37,923 nt of DNA from NCBI GenBank assembly GCA_001603955.1, contig LVAA01000049.1, positions 1 to 37,923 on the forward strand, read 5' to 3'. The position numbers and the translations under genes are program-made. The notes under the pieces were generated by a model. It ran no database searches. It had not been told where the DNA came from and worked only from the letters and a program-made list of their open reading frames with translations. The DNA comes from Syntrophobacterales bacterium Delta_02 (GTDB taxonomy: Bacteria > Desulfobacterota > Syntrophorhabdia > Syntrophorhabdales > Syntrophorhabdaceae). Shown piece by piece: positions 24,575-33,248 of this stretch; the first letter of the stretch is position 1, and every line of letters starts with the position of its first letter.

Positions 24575-26872
24575 GTGAAGGCGAAGCTGGAAGAGGTCCT
24601 GAAGGAGAAGGAAAGGGAGCTGAAGCTTTACCGCAGGTTCCTCGACCTCAGGAACTATTGCGAGAAGAAGGTCTTCCCGCGGATCGACGCCCCCGTCGGG
24701 GAGCACGTGGAGACCCTGAAGGGCATCATAGAGAAACTCATCCCCGACCCGAAGGACCGCACCGAGGAGATGTTCTCCGGCGAGATCTTTGCCCTGCTGG
24801 GCACCATCTATCTCCACGATGTCTCCCTGATGAAGGAATTCGACTGGCCTCTCAACGGGAACATACTCAACGCCCGGGACATGGATGTGAAGGGCGTCTT
24901 CATGAACTACGAGATAGCGCGGCGCCTCGACATCCCCGAGGGGGCTGTGGAGGCTGTCAATGCCCTGAGCTATGCCCATCTCGTCAAGAAGGTCCCTCTT
25001 GAGACGGAGATAACGGATAATACCTCAAAGGCCATCATACGGAACATGAAGGTCTTTGAGTACCTCTTCAATTTCGCGCACCTCCTCGTGGATGTCTTCT
25101 TCACCGACCTTGCCCACAACCGCCTCAAGCGGTATAACGACCACGAGATCGCCCTCAGGCCGGGTGAAGCGGTGCTCGATGTGGACAGCCGGGAGGGGAT
25201 CATTTCCATCCAGTACAACAGCAGGGTTCCCTACGAGGCCCACATGCTCGAGAGCGTCAAGCGTTACGTGGAGAGCATGTTCGTGAGGTTCAAGAACCAT
25301 GTCAACGGGAAGTTCGGTTTCCAGTACAGGGAGATAGTGTGGGTCATCACGAGTAATTTTTACTATGAGCGCGATGTCTTCAGCATACCCAGGGTCCTGC
25401 CGTACTTCGATTTTGAAGGCGTTCCCGTGCAGCGCTGGAACGAGGCGTCCGTTGTCCTCGACAGGCTCTTCAACGAGGGGTCCGTCGTCGTGGCCGGAGA
25501 GGTCTCGGCGGGAAAGACCACCCTGCTCACGTACTTTGTCCTGCCTGAACTGACGACCTCTCACGAGAACGTCTATTACTGTGAACTCTGGTCGCATCCG
25601 ACGAAGGAACTGCGCGATGTGATAGGGAAGCGGCACAGGATCCCCCGCGTTGACGATCTCGACATCATCTCGCTGTGCAAGACGCTGCTCAACAGAGGGC
25701 CATGTTTCTTCCTCATAGACGGCCTCGAGAAGATCGTTCTCATGGAGCAGGCAGAGCGGGAAAAGCTGGTGCGTTTCGTCGAATTCATGTTGACCGAGCC
25801 GGGGGCCTATTTCATACTCTGCGGCGAGAAGGAGACCTTTTTCGACTGGTACAGGGTCTTCCAGGGCATGCAGATGTCCTCCCTTTACGAGTTGAAGGCA
25901 CTGGAAAAGTCGCTTTACGGGCGTTCCCGGACGGAGCCGGGGAGGATCGAGGTGAACGAGCACACCATGGCGCTGAGCGGCGATCTCCCGCGGGAGGCCG
26001 CCGAGATGGACAACGCGGTGCGCGGGGTCCTCGAGGGAATAGGGGACGATGACGACCTGGCGCCAATAATGTCCGTTTTTGTCGATGTTTCGGGTCCTAT
26101 CGTGAAGCGGTACAGCGTTGACGACATCCACAATGAGACGACCATCCCCCAGGAACGGATAGCCGCGCTGATCTCTGTTTTGATGGACCGCGGGGTCCTG
26201 CGGGAGATCGAGTACCGGGAAAGCTCCTATTTTGTGCTCGCCAACAGGGCCCTCAGGGAGCCCCTCTGGCGCATCCTGTCCCTTCGGGAGTTCGAGGAGA
26301 AGAAAATGCTCCACAACATCCTCGGCAATTTCATCGTCAACGAGACGTTTCTCGACGAGGAGACACTTGATCTGGCCGAGAAATGGCAGGACCGGTTCGC
26401 GATGTCGAAGCAGGAGATGGGCATCACCCTGGCAAGCCTTATCGCCCGCGGGAGGGACTGGAGGGCTCTCTTCGAGACGGCCAGGAGGTTTGAGCGGGGC
26501 ATTGATATCCAGCCCATCCTGAAGCTTCTCTACAGCAAGGACGAGCAGAAGAGAAAGAACGCGATCAGCCTCCTTGTGGAGATCAACGACAAGGACATGA
26601 TCAACCCCTTGCTTTTGCACCTCAAGGAAGAGGACGTTTTGGAGATCAAGGACCTCGTCATTCAGGGCATCGGCCACACGGGGAAGAAGAGGGCCATCAT
26701 CGCCATCATGAATACTTTGAAGGAGATCGGGGACAGGGACCTTAAGCTCCGCGCTCTGAAGTTCTTCGAATCCCTCTTCGGCGACAACTCCCACAACATC
26801 CTCACCGAGATCAAAGAGATCGAAGAAGACCCGGCCATCACGAAGAAGATCGACGAACTGCTCAAAACCTAA
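24575..26872 (+). CDS. HD-domain / P-loop NTPase (STAND-like) / HEAT-like repeat protein of unknown function
   Basis: 765 residues from GTG 24575 (GGGAG 7 nt upstream; a TTG at 24542 is also in frame). The N-terminal 1-240 looks like an HD phosphohydrolase-type domain: GEHVETLKGIIEKL (His44), TIYLHDVSL (His81-Asp82), LSYAHLVKK (His135) and AHLLVDVFF (Asp173). A P-loop NTPase spans about 290-450: Walker A GEVSAGKTT (Lys314), Walker B CFFLIDGLEK (Asp382), then YFILCGEKETF and LYELKALEKS, an order seen in STAND/NACHT ATPases. A winged-helix-like part follows (about 500-570), then an alpha-helical, HEAT-like C-terminus (about 640-765; LLLHLKEEDVLEIKDLVIQG). It has no signal peptide or membrane segment. 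I do not recognise a named family for the whole chain. A perfect TATAAT (24527-24532) without a good -35 box lies upstream, so it may have its own promoter or be read from secDF. Confidence 0.75.
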   Translation: MKAKLEEVLKEKERELKLYRRFLDLRNYCEKKVFPRIDAPVGEHVETLKGIIEKLIPDPKDRTEEMFSGEIFALLGTIYLHDVSLMKEFDWPLNGNILNARDMDVKGVFMNYEIARRLDIPEGAVEAVNALSYAHLVKKVPLETEITDNTSKAIIRNMKVFEYLFNFAHLLVDVFFTDLAHNRLKRYNDHEIALRPGEAVLDVDSREGIISIQYNSRVPYEAHMLESVKRYVESMFVRFKNHVNGKFGFQYREIVWVITSNFYYERDVFSIPRVLPYFDFEGVPVQRWNEASVVLDRLFNEGSVVVAGEVSAGKTTLLTYFVLPELTTSHENVYYCELWSHPTKELRDVIGKRHRIPRVDDLDIISLCKTLLNRGPCFFLIDGLEKIVLMEQAEREKLVRFVEFMLTEPGAYFILCGEKETFFDWYRVFQGMQMSSLYELKALEKSLYGRSRTEPGRIEVNEHTMALSGDLPREAAEMDNAVRGVLEGIGDDDDLAPIMSVFVDVSGPIVKRYSVDDIHNETTIPQERIAALISVLMDRGVLREIEYRESSYFVLANRALREPLWRILSLREFEEKKMLHNILGNFIVNETFLDEETLDLAEKWQDRFAMSKQEMGITLASLIARGRDWRALFETARRFERGIDIQPILKLLYSKDEQKRKNAISLLVEINDKDMINPLLLHLKEEDVLEIKDLVIQGIGHTGKKRAIIAIMNTLKEIGDRDLKLRALKFFESLFGDNSHNILTEIKEIEEDPAITKKIDELLKT

Positions 26873-26883
26873 AGACCGTTGCA

Positions 26884-27067
26884 GCCGCTTGAACCGCTTG
26901 AGCCGCTTGAGCGCTAAAAGACCCGGCCCGGGCCGATGGCGGAGACTACGTCGCTCTGCGGGCTGTCCCTAAAAGAATGCCTGGGTTTTTCTCTTTAAAC
27001 GTTCAACAGGCTGTCAAGCGGCTGCAAGCGTCTTTTCGGCTCAAGCGGCTCAAGCGGCTCAAGCGGT
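26884..27067. repeat. Inverted pair of 9-nt tandem repeat arrays between convergent genes
   Basis: The left array at 26884-26910 is three tandem copies of RCCGCTTGA. The right array at 27041-27067 is three tandem copies of TCAAGCGGY, its reverse complement; another TCAAGCGGC lies at 27014. Folding would give a stem of about 27 bp with a loop of about 130 nt. A CGGCCCGGGCCG palindrome (26924-26935) lies inside. The right array overlaps the last codons of serS. It may serve as a bidirectional terminator, but no T tract is present. Confidence 0.75.
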
Positions 27068-28330
27068 TATTTTCTCTTTTCCCCTCATATACGGTCTTAA
27101 GGCCTCCGGGATGGTTATCGTGCCGTCGGGGTTCTGGTAGTTTTCCATTACGGCCATAACCGTCCTGCCTATGGCGAGGCCGGAGCCGTTCAGGGTGTGG
27201 ACCAGCTCTGTCTTTCCTCCCTGCCCGCGGAAGCGGATCTTCGCCCTGCGGGCCTGGAAGTCGGTGAAGCAGCTGCATGATGATATCTCGCGGTAGATGT
27301 CCTGCCCGGGGAGCCAGACCTCGATGTCGTAGGTCTTGGCGGAGGAGAACCCGAGGTCGCCCGTGCACAGTGTGCTGACACGGTAGTGTATGTTCAGTTT
27401 CTTGAGGACGTCCTCGGCATCGAGGAGGAGGCCCTCCAGCTCGTCAAAGGAATTGTCGGGATGGGCGAACTTGACGAGCTCCACCTTGTTGAACTGGTGC
27501 TGGCGCGTGAGCCCCCGGGTATCCTTGCCGTGAGCCCCCGCTTCCTTGCGGAAACAGGGAGTGTAGGCGACGTACTTGATGGGGAGTTCCTCCTCCCTGA
27601 GGATCTCGTTGGCATGGATGTTGGTCACGGGCACCTCGGCCGTGGGTATGAGGAAGTAGTCCACACCTTCAAGATGGAAGAGCTCTTCCTCGAACTTCGG
27701 CAGCTGGCCCGTGCCGGTCATAGAGGTACGGTTGACCATGAAGGGCGGCAGCACTTCGATGTATCCGTGTTCTCCGACGTGCAGATCGAGCATGAAGTTG
27801 ATGAGGGCCCGCTCGAGGAGCGCCCCTGACGCCTTGTAGAGGGTGAAGCGCGACCCGGTGATCTTGGCGGCACGCTTGAAATCGAGGATATCGAGGCCCT
27901 CGCCGAGATCCCAGTGGGCCTTCGGTTGGAAATCGAAGGAGGGTTTGTCCCCCCAGGTCTTGACGACCTTGTTGTCCTCGTCGGACGTTCCGACGGGAAC
28001 CGAGGGGTCCGGCATGTTGGGGATGACGAGGAGGAGCTGTTCCCATTCGGTCTCAACCGCCCTGAGGCCCTGCGCGGTCTCCTCGATCTTCCTGCCCAGG
28101 GAGCGCTGGTACTCTATCTTATCGGAGGCGTCGCCCCCGGCCTTCCTTATTTTCGCTATCTCGTTGGAGAGGATGTTCTTTTCATTCTTCAACTTCTCCG
28201 TTTCCTGGATGAGCCTGCGGCGGTCCCCGTCCAGCTCGACGAGCCGGCCGGCATCGAAGGAAGCCTGTCTGTTCGCCAGTGCGGCATTCACAGCCTCGAT
28301 GTTCTCGCGGATCATTTTAGGGTCGATCAT
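27059..28330 (-). CDS. serS: Seryl-tRNA synthetase
   Basis: 423 residues, normal family length. The N-terminal coiled-coil arm that grips the long variable arm of tRNA-Ser spans about 25-105 ([19 protein letters not shown]). The class II catalytic core shows motif 2 ([20 protein letters not shown] followed by QHQFNKVEL) and motif 3 ([20 protein letters not shown]), and the serine-binding [10 protein letters not shown]. It charges tRNA-Ser and is essential. The ATG follows the GerMN stop with no gap (TAA-ATG). The last codons run into the inverted repeat array. Confidence 0.98.
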   Translation of the reverse strand: MIDPKMIRENIEAVNAALANRQASFDAGRLVELDGDRRRLIQETEKLKNEKNILSNEIAKIRKAGGDASDKIEYQRSLGRKIEETAQGLRAVETEWEQLLLVIPNMPDPSVPVGTSDEDNKVVKTWGDKPSFDFQPKAHWDLGEGLDILDFKRAAKITGSRFTLYKASGALLERALINFMLDLHVGEHGYIEVLPPFMVNRTSMTGTGQLPKFEEELFHLEGVDYFLIPTAEVPVTNIHANEILREEELPIKYVAYTPCFRKEAGAHGKDTRGLTRQHQFNKVELVKFAHPDNSFDELEGLLLDAEDVLKKLNIHYRVSTLCTGDLGFSSAKTYDIEVWLPGQDIYREISSCSCFTDFQARRAKIRFRGQGGKTELVHTLNGSGLAIGRTVMAVMENYQNPDGTITIPEALRPYMRGKEKITA

Positions 28331-28903
28331 TTAGTCCTCCAGCATTTGAGAGTTGAACTCTATGGGTCTATAGGTGTAAACGGTCCCGCCTATCGTAAAA
28401 AAGGCCTGGCCCGCGGCGAGGAGCTGAACGTTCTTTGCCTTCGTGAAGTTTGCAAGGAAAGAGTTGACGATGGCATAGATTGTCTGTATCTCCGTCAGCG
28501 GATCGAGTTTCAGAAGGGCTATGTCGGGCGTGAAGTTGAGTATCAGCGTCCCCTCCGTGTCGGCCGCGAAATCGGTGAGGGCAAGGGTGTCGGGAAGCAC
28601 CTTGCCGGTCCTGAGACCCGATATGATGGCATCGGCCTTTTCCCGGTCCGTGAGCGTATTCCTGGCGGGAGAGCTTTTCAGGCTCAGTTTTGCCGGCCGG
28701 GAAGGGTAGTAGATCTTGAGTTCGCTCGACTCTTCGACGACCACCGTTCTTGGGGGACGGGCAAGTCTGGCGTAGCGGTAAGCGAAGAACCCTGCCGCCG
28801 CGAGGGCTATGACGACCAGCGCTATGATATAGGGGGTGCGGGCGTGCCCCCCGTGAGCGGGGGGTTTGCCCCCGATGTAGATGTCCTTCTTCTTTGGTGT
28901 CAT
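28331..28903 (-). CDS. Membrane-anchored GerMN domain protein
   Basis: 190 residues. A short cytoplasmic Lys-rich start (MTPKKKDIYIGGK) is followed by one membrane segment (TPYIIALVVIALAAAGFFAY) and an extracytoplasmic domain ending in a GerMN module: TEIQTIYAIVNSFLANF and VQLLAAGQAFFTIGGTVYTY. GerMN domains occur in the Bacillus germination protein GerM, the lipoprotein LpqB and many unstudied diderm proteins; they are thought to bind cell-envelope partners. Start ATG 28901-28903 overlaps the hydrolase stop by one base; a GTG directly before it is possible. It is abutted by serS. Function here is unknown; sporulation should not be inferred from it. Confidence 0.82.
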   Translation of the reverse strand: MTPKKKDIYIGGKPPAHGGHARTPYIIALVVIALAAAGFFAYRYARLARPPRTVVVEESSELKIYYPSRPAKLSLKSSPARNTLTDREKADAIISGLRTGKVLPDTLALTDFAADTEGTLILNFTPDIALLKLDPLTEIQTIYAIVNSFLANFTKAKNVQLLAAGQAFFTIGGTVYTYRPIEFNSQMLED

Positions 28904-29466
28904 CACATCTCTCTTTCGAACTCCTCAAGGAGATCACCTGACCTCATCACCCGGAAAATGGGATAGAGGACGTTCTTGCGGTAGGCGTCAAGGAGGCTGT
29001 CATGGATCTCTTTCTTGAAGCAGGCGCTCATATCCTCGAGGATGACGGTCGCAAAGTCATTGCATATGGCGTCGAAAGCGGTGGCGAGCACGCAGAAATG
29101 GGTATTGATGCCTCCCACAGCGACGGTATCGACGCCAAGGGTCCTGAGCGTCTGGTCGAGGTCGGTTTTGAAGAAGGCGCTGAACCGCCGTTTATCGAGG
29201 ATGATGTCCGATGCCCGGGGCTCCAGCTCGGAAAGGGGTTTCGTTCCTTCCGTACCCCTGATGGCGTGGGGTTTCATGCGGCCCCCGAAAATGAAGTCCT
29301 TTTCCAGGAAGCTGTCGCAGGCAAAGATGACGGGGATGTCGAACCCCCGGGCCCTGTTGAGGAAATCCCGGACGACGGGGACGATCTTCTCTTCCTCCTT
29401 CATGCCCTTGAGCGGTCTGGTGTAGTTGCCTTCCAGCATATCGACAATGATTATGGCCGGTTTCAT
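28903..29466 (-). CDS. Cysteine hydrolase, isochorismatase/nicotinamidase family
   Basis: 187 residues with the complete catalytic triad of the family: Asp9 (AIIIVDMLEGNY), Lys92 (ILDKRRFSAFF) and Cys125 (GGINTHFCVLATAFDA). Possible metal ligands as in nicotinamidases are Asp51 and His67. Enzymes of this fold hydrolyse amides such as nicotinamide, N-carbamoyl compounds or isochorismate. The metal-loop spacing resembles nicotinamidase-like members, but no NAD-salvage genes are adjacent, so the substrate is left open. ATG 29464-29466 overlaps the tatD stop by 4 nt, and the GerMN gene follows at once. Confidence 0.87.
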   Translation of the reverse strand: MKPAIIIVDMLEGNYTRPLKGMKEEEKIVPVVRDFLNRARGFDIPVIFACDSFLEKDFIFGGRMKPHAIRGTEGTKPLSELEPRASDIILDKRRFSAFFKTDLDQTLRTLGVDTVAVGGINTHFCVLATAFDAICNDFATVILEDMSACFKKEIHDSLLDAYRKNVLYPIFRVMRSGDLLEEFEREM

Positions 29467-30245
29467 GATCCGTCCTTTCGTGGATTGTTGAGAAAGAGGT
29501 TCACGAAATTATCGCGCATGAGAGGAGCCAGCTCCCTGGTCTCAACGCCGCGCTCCTTCGCGATCGCCTCGATGGTGATCTTGACGTGGGAGGGGATGTT
29601 CCGTTTCCCCCGGTGCGGTACGGGTGACAGGAAGGGTGCATCGGTCTCCGCAAGAAGACGGTCCACCGGGAGGAACCGGACCACGTCCCTCAAGCCTCCG
29701 GCGGTCTTGTACGTGACCGTCCCGGGGATGGAGATGAAGAACCCCATGTCCAGGAACTCACGGGCGGCGGCTATGTCATAGGAGTAGCAGTGGATCACCC
29801 CGTATCCCGACGGGTATTCACTTCTCAGGATGTCGATGGTCCGGGCCTTTGCCTCGCGCGAGTGGACGATGATGGGCAGTCCCAGTTCCTGCGCGAGACC
29901 GAGCTGCCTGACGAAGGCTTTCTCCTGCACCTCGCGGGGTGAGTGGTTCTTGAACAGATCAAGGCCGACCTCCCCGTAACCCACTATCTTTGGATGCTTT
30001 GCCGCCTCGCGGATCACCCTCTCGGTTCTCTCGCTGAAATCCTTCGCGTTGTGAGGATGGATGCCGACAGCCCCGTAGATGAAAGGGTGCCGTTCGACAA
30101 GGCTTCGCACCTTTTCAAAATACGATTCCTCCGTCCCCACGGTGAGGACGTACTCGAGTCCCTCGTCGACACAATTCTTCAAGACCTTCTCCAGGTCCCT
30201 GTCGAAATCTTCCATCTCAAGATGACAGTGGGAATCGACGAACAT
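29463..30245 (-). CDS. tatD: TatD family metal-dependent deoxyribonuclease
   Basis: 260 residues with the TIM-barrel metal site: His6 and His8 (DSHCHLE), Glu92 (GYGEVGLD), His128 (IVHSREA), His152 (VIHCYSYD) and Asp202 (AETDAPFLSP). These numbers nearly match the E. coli protein. TatD enzymes are 3'-5' exonucleases or related hydrolases acting in DNA turnover or repair; despite the name they are not needed for Tat export. The normal HCFSG motif is HCYSYD here. There is no Shine-Dalgarno sequence before ATG 30243-30245; a promoter-like -10 box ends only 5 nt upstream. First gene of the tatD-hydrolase-GerMN-serS operon. Confidence 0.94.
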   Translation of the reverse strand: MFVDSHCHLEMEDFDRDLEKVLKNCVDEGLEYVLTVGTEESYFEKVRSLVERHPFIYGAVGIHPHNAKDFSERTERVIREAAKHPKIVGYGEVGLDLFKNHSPREVQEKAFVRQLGLAQELGLPIIVHSREAKARTIDILRSEYPSGYGVIHCYSYDIAAAREFLDMGFFISIPGTVTYKTAGGLRDVVRFLPVDRLLAETDAPFLSPVPHRGKRNIPSHVKITIEAIAKERGVETRELAPLMRDNFVNLFLNNPRKDGS

Positions 30246-30250
30246 GTCTG

Positions 30251-30280
30251 TTTATAACATGAAGACCGTTCAAGGTTCAA
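30251..30280 (-). promoter_or_regulatory. Candidate promoter of the tatD operon (possibly leaderless)
   Basis: TTGAAC (30275-30280) and TATAAA (30251-30256) on the minus strand are 18 nt apart. Only CAGAC separates the -10 box from the tatD ATG, so transcription would begin at or next to the start codon. The -35 box is one unit of the TTCAAG-type repeat tract. Confidence 0.4.
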
Positions 30281-30427
30281 GGAAGTGAGGACGGTTTCAG
30301 ATTTCACGTTTCAGGGATGAAAGACGGTCTCAAGTCTCAGGTTTCAGGTTAAAGGCCAAAGAAGGAAGGAAGAGGCTGTCTCTGTCTTTTGCCTGGAACT
30401 TGAAACGTGAAACCTAAAACGGTCTTT
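30262..30427. repeat. Degenerate repeat tract between tatD and addB with an inverted copy
   Basis: Three direct units begin with a GAC(C/G)GT core: 30262 (AAGACCGTTCAAGGTTCAAG), 30289 (GGACGGTTTCAGATTTCACG) and 30320 (AAAGACGGTCTCAAGTCTCA). A fourth, inverted unit occupies 30399-30427. The pair 30320-30348 and 30399-30427 could form an imperfect stem of about 29 bp around about 50 nt. The tract fills the gap and just touches the addB stop codon. No gene is visible in it. Confidence 0.65.
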
Positions 30428-33248
30428 ACATGTGACACAGATCCCTCGCCCTGCAGTCCATGCAGCGGTTGGTGTCGAAGGCCTCAAAGGGCTGATCGGG
30501 GTTGAGCATGTGTGACGCTACCGTTTCGATACCTGAGGTGTAAGCTTCGAAAAGGCGCTTGTTCTCTTTCTCGTCCCTGCCCTTGAGAAAGGCCTCCTCG
30601 GTGTTGCTGCCGAGCAGTATCAGGGCTGCGTCGATCTCCTCCACGGGTACGCTCTTGCCGGCAGAGAAGATGTGGATGTAGACGGGAAGCTGGAATGAGG
30701 GGACGTGATCGTGGATGGACCGGATGTCGCCGAAATCCACCTTTTCCACGATCCTCCCCGGATACTGCCTCAGGGTGCCCGTCTTGTAGTCGAAGACGGT
30801 GTACCTGCCGGACGTGACGTGACGGTCGACGCGGTCGATCCGTCCATAGAGGACGGGGGTAGCGCCCTCGATCTCCAGGGGTTTCCTGAAATCCTTCTCG
30901 AGGCATTCTATGGCCACGGGGTCGTTCATGGCCCCGAGATGGCGCCTCAGGAAGGAATCCAGCTTGTACGCGGCTATTCGCTGGAAGAGGTAGTAGTCCC
31001 CGGATGCCGGAATGCCCTTGAAATTTTTCTCCAGCGCCCTTTGCAGGCTTTCCCTGAGGACGTCCTCGCTTTCCCTGGTCACTGTAAGCCCGAGAAAGGG
31101 GCTGAAGGTGTCGGTCAGGATGCGATGAATGATGTTCCCGCGGTCCGTCGCCTCTATATCGCCGGAGAAGGTCCTGCGCTCCTCGAGGCCCAGCAGGCGA
31201 GTGAAATAGAAGAGCAGGGGGCACCGCACGTAGGTGTCCAGGGCGCTCGGAGACAGAACGTTGTTCCTGAGGGCGCGAAGAGAAGCCCCGGTCTTTTCGA
31301 CGACGGGGGGAGACATCTGCCTTTTCAGGTTGACGGAGACGACCTCCTGCCGGACGGGGATGACATCGAGCCGTCCCTGCCTTTTCTCCTCCTCCCAGAT
31401 GATCTCCTCGATGTATCTGCTTCTCGATCTGTCCTCGGAATTGCGGTATACGAGATGGACCTCCCCGGCGCTTCCCACGAGGCGGTAGAAATTGTACCTG
31501 TATATCGCCTCGGTGAACTCGGGGGGCGGGATCCCCAGCGTCTCGAAGACACCAATGGGGATGACGGGGTTCACCTCTCTCGGCCCCGGGAGAACACCCT
31601 CGTTCACGTCAAGGATGATGATCCTGTCGAAGGACAGGTTCCTCGATTCGAGCATGCCGATGATCTCAAGTTCCTCCACGGGGTGGGTGTCGAAGGGCAG
31701 GGCGGTCCCTTCCAGGTGGTGAAGTGTGACGTCACAAATGGCGCGCGTGTTTTGCGCTGGTTCCCCGGACAGGGGCGAAGAGCTGAAGAGAGAGCCTTTC
31801 AGGAGGCAAAGGGCCCCGAAGATGCTCTCGAAGATCGTCCCCGACAGTACGTAGGAGCGCACCGGCGTCTTTGAGATCACCGCTTCGAGAGCCTCCTCCA
31901 GGGCGGCGGCGACCTCCCCCACGGTGGATACGTTGTCGAAATTCCGGAAGAACAGCCGGTGTACCTCGAGGAGCGCGGCACGATGGCCCGTCTGTCCCGA
32001 AGGCGGTGCAAAGGCCGCCGCCGCCTCCTCTATCTCGCCGAGGGTCACGAGCGACCGGCCCGCCAGCGGACCCCTTCCGGTCTCGTCCAGCAGGGAGCGC
32101 TCTATGTGGGCGAAAAGGCCCCTGAGGCCTGAATCGGCTTCCAGGTTCTTTATGAAGGGGTGGAGGATCACGGCGAGATAACGCGCCGAGGGATACTGAC
32201 CGTCGGGCCTTCTCTCGACCCGGGCGGCGAGGATGCCGCGCATGAGGTCGAAGACGGCCGTTCTCTCCACGGGATAGGCGAGAGAGATGTTGCATCGCAA
32301 TTCCGTTCTGTCGGCGACGAAACTGAGAAGCGGAAAGAGGGGCTCGGCGTCGGGAAGAACGATGGCGGTCTTCTGGCGGGGGGCATCCTTGAGGATGCGG
32401 TATGCCTCGAGGACCTCCGCGTGCGTGTCATGGCCGGCGTGAAGGCGGACCTCCGGACGGTCCCTTGCGGAGGTTTCCCCGTATTCCACCCTCGCCTTGA
32501 GGTGGGTGACAAGGTCCTTGAGCACGGGCCAGTCTTCGGGGTCGCCGGAAAGGAGCACGGTGGCCAGGCCGGCATCCCAGAAGGACCTGAGCACCTTTCT
32601 TTCCCCTCCCGTGAGGCCGAAGAGCCCGGCAAAGACCACGCGGCGAAGGTCATCGGGGACACGTGCCGCTGTCTCTTCGACCGCCGCGATGTGCTTCGTG
32701 CCCCTCGTGAACCACCGGCCCTCGGCCAGAACCCGGTGAAATTCGTTCCTGATCAGGGAAATGTTGGACAGGAGGTCATTCACGCTCTGAGGCACATCAT
32801 ATCCTATCGATGCGTTCCTCTCCACGTTGAGGAGGGCGCTGCTGTCGATGCCTTCCATGTCGAGCCTGTCGATGAAATTGAGGAGATGTCTCCCCCAGTG
32901 CAGGAAGTCACCGAAACCCTTGCCACCGAAGGGGTGGTGCACGAAGGCCTCGAGGGATCGTATGAGGCCGAAGAGGATCCAGACGGCATCGCCATGACTC
33001 AAGTCGGCAAACCCGGGGTTTCGTCTCCGGGCTATCTCATCGATGAACTCGTCAAGAGAGAAGCACCGGGGCGGGAAGAACGTTTTCGCGCCTTTCAGGG
33101 TAGCCAGCCGGGCCTTGAGATAAAGGGAAGGGCGCTTTCCCGGAAAGACGATCACTGTGTCTTCGCCACTTGAAGCCCCGTTTTCGACGATGGCGGCGAT
33201 CTCCTCGATGATGTTCGAAACAAAAGGTATGGAGCGAAGGACACTCAT
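30426..33248 (-). CDS. addB: AddB-like PD-(D/E)XK nuclease/inactive helicase subunit
   Basis: 940 residues. The helicase-like N-terminal part lacks a Walker A motif: the expected site reads ASSGEDTVIVFPGKR, as in AddB proteins without ATPase. The C-terminal nuclease has GNIIHRIL, GRIDRVDRH and TVFDYKTGTL, the PD-(D/E)XK active site, framed by an iron-sulfur cluster set: one cysteine in DTYVRCPLLFYF and three near the end (Cys929, Cys932, Cys938 in RCMDCRARDLC). AddAB resects DNA double-strand ends for RecA. It overlaps addA by 4 nt (ATGA) and follows it in the operon. The repeat tract begins at its stop codon. Confidence 0.88.
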   Translation of the reverse strand: MSVLRSIPFVSNIIEEIAAIVENGASSGEDTVIVFPGKRPSLYLKARLATLKGAKTFFPPRCFSLDEFIDEIARRRNPGFADLSHGDAVWILFGLIRSLEAFVHHPFGGKGFGDFLHWGRHLLNFIDRLDMEGIDSSALLNVERNASIGYDVPQSVNDLLSNISLIRNEFHRVLAEGRWFTRGTKHIAAVEETAARVPDDLRRVVFAGLFGLTGGERKVLRSFWDAGLATVLLSGDPEDWPVLKDLVTHLKARVEYGETSARDRPEVRLHAGHDTHAEVLEAYRILKDAPRQKTAIVLPDAEPLFPLLSFVADRTELRCNISLAYPVERTAVFDLMRGILAARVERRPDGQYPSARYLAVILHPFIKNLEADSGLRGLFAHIERSLLDETGRGPLAGRSLVTLGEIEEAAAAFAPPSGQTGHRAALLEVHRLFFRNFDNVSTVGEVAAALEEALEAVISKTPVRSYVLSGTIFESIFGALCLLKGSLFSSSPLSGEPAQNTRAICDVTLHHLEGTALPFDTHPVEELEIIGMLESRNLSFDRIIILDVNEGVLPGPREVNPVIPIGVFETLGIPPPEFTEAIYRYNFYRLVGSAGEVHLVYRNSEDRSRSRYIEEIIWEEEKRQGRLDVIPVRQEVVSVNLKRQMSPPVVEKTGASLRALRNNVLSPSALDTYVRCPLLFYFTRLLGLEERRTFSGDIEATDRGNIIHRILTDTFSPFLGLTVTRESEDVLRESLQRALEKNFKGIPASGDYYLFQRIAAYKLDSFLRRHLGAMNDPVAIECLEKDFRKPLEIEGATPVLYGRIDRVDRHVTSGRYTVFDYKTGTLRQYPGRIVEKVDFGDIRSIHDHVPSFQLPVYIHIFSAGKSVPVEEIDAALILLGSNTEEAFLKGRDEKENKRLFEAYTSGIETVASHMLNPDQPFEAFDTNRCMDCRARDLCHM

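Noticed and set aside
25025..26794. 589-codon minus-strand open frame opposite the HD-NTPase gene
   Set aside because: No motifs; the plus-strand product has coherent Walker motifs and a Shine-Dalgarno sequence.
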